From positions 2,976,001 through 3,040,000 of the forward strand of contig NZ_CP082301.1 in the NCBI RefSeq assembly GCF_019880305.1: 64,000 nucleotides of DNA, in the 5' to 3' direction. A program made the position numbers and the translations under genes. The notes under the pieces are model-generated. The model did not search any database. It was given only the letters and a program-made list of their open reading frames with translations, and had not been told where the DNA came from. The stretch's first letter is position 1. Every line of letters begins with the position of its first letter. Positions 61,001 to 64,000 of this stretch are shown piece by piece. The DNA comes from Streptomyces decoyicus (GTDB lineage Bacteria > Actinomycetota > Actinomycetes > Streptomycetales > Streptomycetaceae).

Positions 61001-62624
61001 CCCCGACGACGGCAACTGGCTCAACTCCCTCAACGAGCCCGGCCCCGACGCCCCCGGCCGCAACAACAACTGCGTCGACGCCGCCCTCGCCGCCGCCGAC
61101 ACCTACTCCGGCAACCCCACCGCCGCCGCCCACCGCACCCCCGACACCCACCCCGACGGCACCCCCTCCGACCGCGGCGAGAACAACGGCCGCGACCGCA
61201 TCGAAAACACCCTCGGCACCCGCTTCAACGACTACGGCAACGGCAAAGACGCCTTCCACCGCCTCGAAAACGACCTCCGCAACACCGGCCACGGCTCACA
61301 AGCCGTCATCGTCACCCAGGACCGCAACGGCCGCGCCCACGCCTGGAACGTCGTCAACCACCACGGCAAAATCACCTACCTCGACGCCCAGACCGGCCAA
61401 CGCAGCAACACCCCCCTCCACGACGGCACCAACGGCGTCCACGCCATCCCCCTCGACCCCAACCGCCGCCCCCTCCCCACCAACCCCACCCACAACAACC
61501 AGGACACCGAGAGCGACCGCCGCCCCGCCGCCGAACCGGCAGGAGCCGGGGAGAAGCGCAAACACCCGGGCGAAGCCAGGGACATCGAACGCGACGATCA
61601 GCGGCATCCGGTGCACGGCGAGCGGCCCGGCACCCATCAGGACGGCCTGCCGCCGGACGACGCCCAGGACCGGCTGCGCGCGAACGAACGGACGCCGGTG
61701 CACCAGATCCAGCACGATGCCCTGGACCAGCAGATGCGGCAGTGGGCCAACGACGGGAGCCTCGCCCGCGTCTTGCAGATCGCGACCGGGCACGGCCCCG
61801 ACCCGGACGGGCCGCGGCGGCTCAACTCCGATCAACTGGCCCACCATCTCCAGGGTTTCCACGACCTGAACCGCGGCGAACGGATGGCGGTGGTCGCCTC
61901 GCTCGGCCGGCTCAGCCACACCTTCCACAAGGAGTACGGAGTCCACTCGAACCCGGTGAGCGACGGTAAGGAATCGGTGGGCGCCAGTCTCCACCAGCGC
62001 AATGTCGACCGGAATCTCAGCGGACTGCTCAAGGGCGTGGATCCGCAGGGGCCCCATGCCACCTCGCACGGCCCGGACCTCACCGGACGCAATTTCGCGG
62101 TCATCGAAATCGAAGGGCCCAATGGGACCGAGTATGTCGTCGATTCCTCACACCCGAAGGAAGGCGATACGAAAAAGATGCACTCGGAGGAGAACCTGGG
62201 CAACTGGCTGAACGAAGCGAACAAGGTATCCGGCGACAAATACACGCTGTCCGCCCTGTATACGGAACGCGAGCCGTGCGGAAACAAAAAGGGCGCGCTG
62301 GGCAAGCACAACTGCTCGGACTACCTGATCAAGATGGCGAAGGAACAGGGGAAGGGGCACGATGTCCCGGTCTATTACAGTACGTCGTACCGGACTGACG
62401 CGGATGTCGTCCAGGAGCGGAGCAAAGCCCGCCAGGAACTGATGAAACAGGCCCGCGACGCCCTGGGAGTCAGGAAACTCCCCAGGGAAACGCTGAAGCA
62501 AATCGACGATGCGGTACACCGACGCGTCCCGGATTCACCGGCAATGGTGGCCCAGGAGCGCCAGTTCGAGGACCGAGTGGACCGGGTGCGGAATCTGTGG
62601 TCCACGATTGCCACCCAGGTGTAG
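58074..62624 (+). CDS. Polymorphic toxin: WXG100-like N-terminus, papain-fold glutamine deamidase domain and XOO_2897-like deaminase C-terminus
   Basis: 1,516 residues; ATG 58074 is chosen because GGGGGA lies nine bases upstream (ATG 58065 is too close). Residues 1-230: helical WXG100-like/CpnT-type domain with a hydrophobic hairpin (IAQLAILAAEIIAAQAAAPFTLG). 236-350: Gly/Ser-rich. About 370-980: Pro-rich, including VSTQPAPDHTPDSARP repeats. About 985-1145: papain-fold glutamine deamidase (Tox-PL) with Cys1000 in NNNCVDAAL, His1089 in RAHAWNVV and Asp1104 in TYLDAQTG. About 1215-1460: nucleic-acid deaminase of the XOO_2897 type with His1370-x-Glu1372 in MHSEEN and Cys1402/Cys1414 in REPCGNKKG and KHNCSDYL. 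The last 55 residues are helical. Likely type VII-exported antibacterial toxin. Confidence 0.85.
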   Translation: MSLMLPDWLEWVLEMLGYDWPTGDEDKMNESADRWREFANAVEQLQSEGVSAAGNVLSANSGDSIDGFSRTWEKFSGNGSGYLDDARTAAELIAFALNAGSGVIIGMKVAVIAQLAILAAEIIAAQAAAPFTLGLSEIGAAGATQATRLIVRRILKEAREALVEAIVETVKEPAVSALEAMISDAIAQGMNMNFGAQQGFDVGRSAKTGADAGAEALKNSGQTFAESLRDGAGGRAGHHARGGLESAAGHGGGEDSGGSSDGGGSESASGSSTSSGGGSGGGSTDGGGSGSGPDSGGDSTSGSGSSSNGGSGSDSSSGSGSGGSSGGSGTGAGNGAGGGSGSGGTSHSPRPGDSPTDTAGAGADTHPATSSDGSPSGQDGGRSAPQAQPLPPPDQRSPFDAGYQGGSDSPYGSSPTPDSGTTPDPSRPSPDAVSTQPAPDHTPDSARPDHPDQVSTQPAPDHTPDSARPDHPDQVSTQPAPDHTPDSARPGPDPVSTQPTPDHTPDSARPHPDTLSTQPAPGPSPHPDAAPTPDAGPGPNHPSPTPDQPSPGPSNSPSPDAPSHPDAGPAPSQQPTASPDPVAGNPPSHGGTSTDTNGSGDGNNNSNSNNNNGDNAGSGRGATPHVNVPSQGAPAQHAPSSGPPIGRRDPSPGDPMPTVDDNDDTTVRTQSADTMAAPAQRTADPGTTAATTPQQSPQHTPQAAGPMMAPPTTVPQQGGPATPNSAPPRGTTPSGGNPPPPSNRRPDGSQVIRDVTQQPSPERPAYNPRPDGPRPDRARPRTDDPRNPGNGHPDPRQQRPADPQQHQHQPQPQPQNNRPDPRQQHPTGDNPAPGSPSDNSPAHNLPPNDRPENGRPDNARPENLDPQNVRPDQPADHAHPAHPTAQPNQSNQPDQRPDDTPLTHATDDTHAAHPTDDTHPTDDGPADPDHRDPAPASETRNRERPGGLDGPTDEHQQHVENSIPRDENGRPQRHPDPDDGNWLNSLNEPGPDAPGRNNNCVDAALAAADTYSGNPTAAAHRTPDTHPDGTPSDRGENNGRDRIENTLGTRFNDYGNGKDAFHRLENDLRNTGHGSQAVIVTQDRNGRAHAWNVVNHHGKITYLDAQTGQRSNTPLHDGTNGVHAIPLDPNRRPLPTNPTHNNQDTESDRRPAAEPAGAGEKRKHPGEARDIERDDQRHPVHGERPGTHQDGLPPDDAQDRLRANERTPVHQIQHDALDQQMRQWANDGSLARVLQIATGHGPDPDGPRRLNSDQLAHHLQGFHDLNRGERMAVVASLGRLSHTFHKEYGVHSNPVSDGKESVGASLHQRNVDRNLSGLLKGVDPQGPHATSHGPDLTGRNFAVIEIEGPNGTEYVVDSSHPKEGDTKKMHSEENLGNWLNEANKVSGDKYTLSALYTEREPCGNKKGALGKHNCSDYLIKMAKEQGKGHDVPVYYSTSYRTDADVVQERSKARQELMKQARDALGVRKLPRETLKQIDDAVHRRVPDSPAMVAQERQFEDRVDRVRNLWSTIATQV
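59370..59640 (+). repeat. 63-bp tandem repeat in the toxin linker
   Basis: Two nearly identical 63-bp units (59370-59432, 59433-59495) encode VSTQPAPDHTPDSARPDHPDQ; two 60-bp relatives (VSTQPAPDHTPDSARPGPDP, VSTQPTPDHTPDSARPHPDT) and a decayed fifth copy follow. Confidence 0.9.
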
Positions 62625-62717
62625 GCTCGGCGCCGCTCGGAGGCCCCTGGCCGGACGAAGCCGAGGGCTCCGGGGAGGGCGTCAGCTCAGCGGATCGTCA
62701 GCTTCTGAAAGGACATG

Positions 62718-64000
62718 ATGTCGAGCCCCAGCACCTCCTATGAGGACATCCGCGCCGACGATGCCGTCGAACGGATCCTCCGATGGTGGCGCGACGATCA
62801 CCGCGAGCCGGTCACCGAACTCGTCGGGCCCCCGGAATCGGGCAGAACCCAGGTGCTGCGACGGGTGCATGATTCCCTGCCCGCGGGAATATGGGTGGAT
62901 GCCACCGGGCTCACCGCCGAAGAAGTCCTGCAACGCGTACTGTCCGCGGCAGGAGTGGAATCCCCGCCGCACCGGCGCGCGGGCTGGCGCAGCGAACTGG
63001 GGAAAGCGGGCCTCGGCAATCGGCCGGTGTTCCTCGCCAATGCGCACCGCGCGGGCCGCACCCGCAGATCGGCCCAGCCGGACCGGGTGGTCCGCACCTT
63101 GGCGCTCGATCTCGCGGTGACGGCCGGCACCAAGGTCGTCGTGGAAGCCGATCCGCCGGCCGAAGAGCCCTGGCTGCTGAACCTGTTGGCACTGCGCCTG
63201 GTGTCCGACGGCCCGCCGGACCACCGGCCCGTACCCCGTGAGCTACAGGCCCTCGCCCTGGCCGAATTGCCCCGGGCCCCGGTGGCCGTGTGGCGTGAAC
63301 TGGCGGACGTACTGGGTGCGCGGTTCCCGGACTCCGCTTCCGCGCTGGAATTCGCCCGGCGATTCCCGGAGTTGCTCACGGTCGACGGCGACGGGGAAGG
63401 GAGCGAGGGGGAATCGAGCAACGGGGAATGGGTCGCCTTCCGGGACGAACATTTCGCCCGTCGCATCCGCCGCGGCCTCGGCCCCGAGCAATTCCACGCG
63501 GCCGGGGACCGGTTGACGGACTGGCTGCCGGGCCACTTTGCGGGGCCGGTCGCGGAGTACGCCGCCCACGCCCTGCCCCTGCATGCGGTGCAGGCCGACC
63601 GGTTCGACGAGATGCAGCACAACGGCGAGCTGGTGGCGCACCTCGACCAGGTGGCGCTGCTCGACGCGGCGTGCTGCCACGCCCCGCGCTCCCTCGACCG
63701 GAACACCCCCGCGGGCGACGCGGCCAGTCTCTGGCTGAGCGGGGTCGACTCCCTGCCGCAAGGGACGTGGGCGTCCTGGCTGCATCTGATGAGCACTGTC
63801 CGGGGCGACACGGGATTCGCCGCCGGCATCGAGCGTTCCGGGGTGCCCCTCCCGTGGAAGGTCCGCTGGGCGAACTGGCGCCCGCCGGGCGGCTGGGACC
63901 TCTCGTACCTCCAGCCCGGTCCGCTGCTGGCCCTCTTCGATGCGACTGCCGAGGTGCCGGCCGTCGGTCGCCGCATCGTGGCCGGTCAGGGTGCCTGGGA
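62718..64000 (+). CDS. P-loop NTPase-like protein downstream of the toxin, cut by right edge
   Basis: 427 codons from ATG 62718 (MSSPSTSYED), which has AAAGGA four bases upstream; ATG 62715 is one codon earlier. Residues 37-44 read GPPESGRT, a Walker A with Arg43 instead of Lys, following TELV as a beta-strand; VFLANAHRAG and VVVEADPP could be later strands of a STAND/AAA-like core. The rest is helical with Trp-rich spots (PGGWDLSYLQPGP). In related actinobacterial loci similar proteins go on to WD40 repeats, but that part is not in the window. It is the gene next to the toxin, yet does not look like a small immunity protein. Confidence 0.7.
   Translation, partial: MSSPSTSYEDIRADDAVERILRWWRDDHREPVTELVGPPESGRTQVLRRVHDSLPAGIWVDATGLTAEEVLQRVLSAAGVESPPHRRAGWRSELGKAGLGNRPVFLANAHRAGRTRRSAQPDRVVRTLALDLAVTAGTKVVVEADPPAEEPWLLNLLALRLVSDGPPDHRPVPRELQALALAELPRAPVAVWRELADVLGARFPDSASALEFARRFPELLTVDGDGEGSEGESSNGEWVAFRDEHFARRIRRGLGPEQFHAAGDRLTDWLPGHFAGPVAEYAAHALPLHAVQADRFDEMQHNGELVAHLDQVALLDAACCHAPRSLDRNTPAGDAASLWLSGVDSLPQGTWASWLHLMSTVRGDTGFAAGIERSGVPLPWKVRWANWRPPGGWDLSYLQPGPLLALFDATAEVPAVGRRIVAGQGAW

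Overview
The window is a very GC-rich chromosomal segment whose gene content fits Streptomyces or a close relative. It has long GC3-biased reading frames, many GTG starts, a Cgl0159-type aldolase in an inositol locus, a YhgE/Pip-TetR unit, a PS-10 type peptidase and a WXG100-linked polymorphic toxin. Single-copy housekeeping genes (citrate synthase, RecD2-type helicase) suggest ordinary chromosome rather than a plasmid. No rRNA, tRNA, insertion sequence, integrase or CRISPR array was recognised.

Layout. (1) 1-8,830: a FUSC-family membrane protein cut by the left edge, a secreted esterase, a small secreted protein, then an ABC permease coupled to an unusual hydrolase-transmembrane-ABC ATPase fusion, and a proline-tailed membrane protein. 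(2) 9,020-20,060: a nearly complete myo-inositol catabolic locus. On the minus strand lie iolC, a DeoC-like aldolase, iolB, iolD and mmsA; divergent on the plus strand are an IolE-like TIM barrel, iolG and an IolT-like MFS transporter. The proteins would import inositol, oxidise and dehydrate it, open the ring, isomerise, phosphorylate and cleave it, and feed malonate semialdehyde to acetyl-CoA. (3) 20,271-29,153: a peptidoglycan-binding protein, an orphan small HTH protein, a PanE-like reductase, a LacI regulator divergent from a second IolG-like dehydrogenase with a matching operator pair, a GNAT, a DedA protein, a CsoR-boxed copper chaperone, a possible structured RNA and citrate synthase. 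(4) 29,330-40,911: a RecD2-like helicase, a three-gene translationally coupled sugar operon (Gfo/Idh/MocA, DUF993, TIM barrel), a MarR-GNAT fusion with a palindromic operator, another TIM barrel, a GH3 hexosaminidase and a PS-10 peptidase. (5) 41,038-57,306: a fused two-module ABC exporter, a secreted GH65 trehalase-like enzyme, a degenerate ABC ATPase-YhgE/Pip-TetR operon, and a ThDP enzyme plus Na+/solute symporter facing a PucR regulator. (6) 57,579-64,000: a WXG100-like protein, a 1,516-residue polymorphic toxin with two apparent effector domains (papain-fold glutamine deamidase and XOO_2897-like deaminase), and the start of a P-loop protein.

Two features stand out. One is the two-warhead toxin locus. 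The other is a recurrent architecture at gene ends: in at least eight genes a short tandem repeat of 8 to about 38 bp starts at or spans the stop codon and runs into the 3' flank, with a different sequence at every gene. Other spacers carry further minisatellite-like arrays, a long alternating purine-pyrimidine tract and a 46-bp perfect palindrome.
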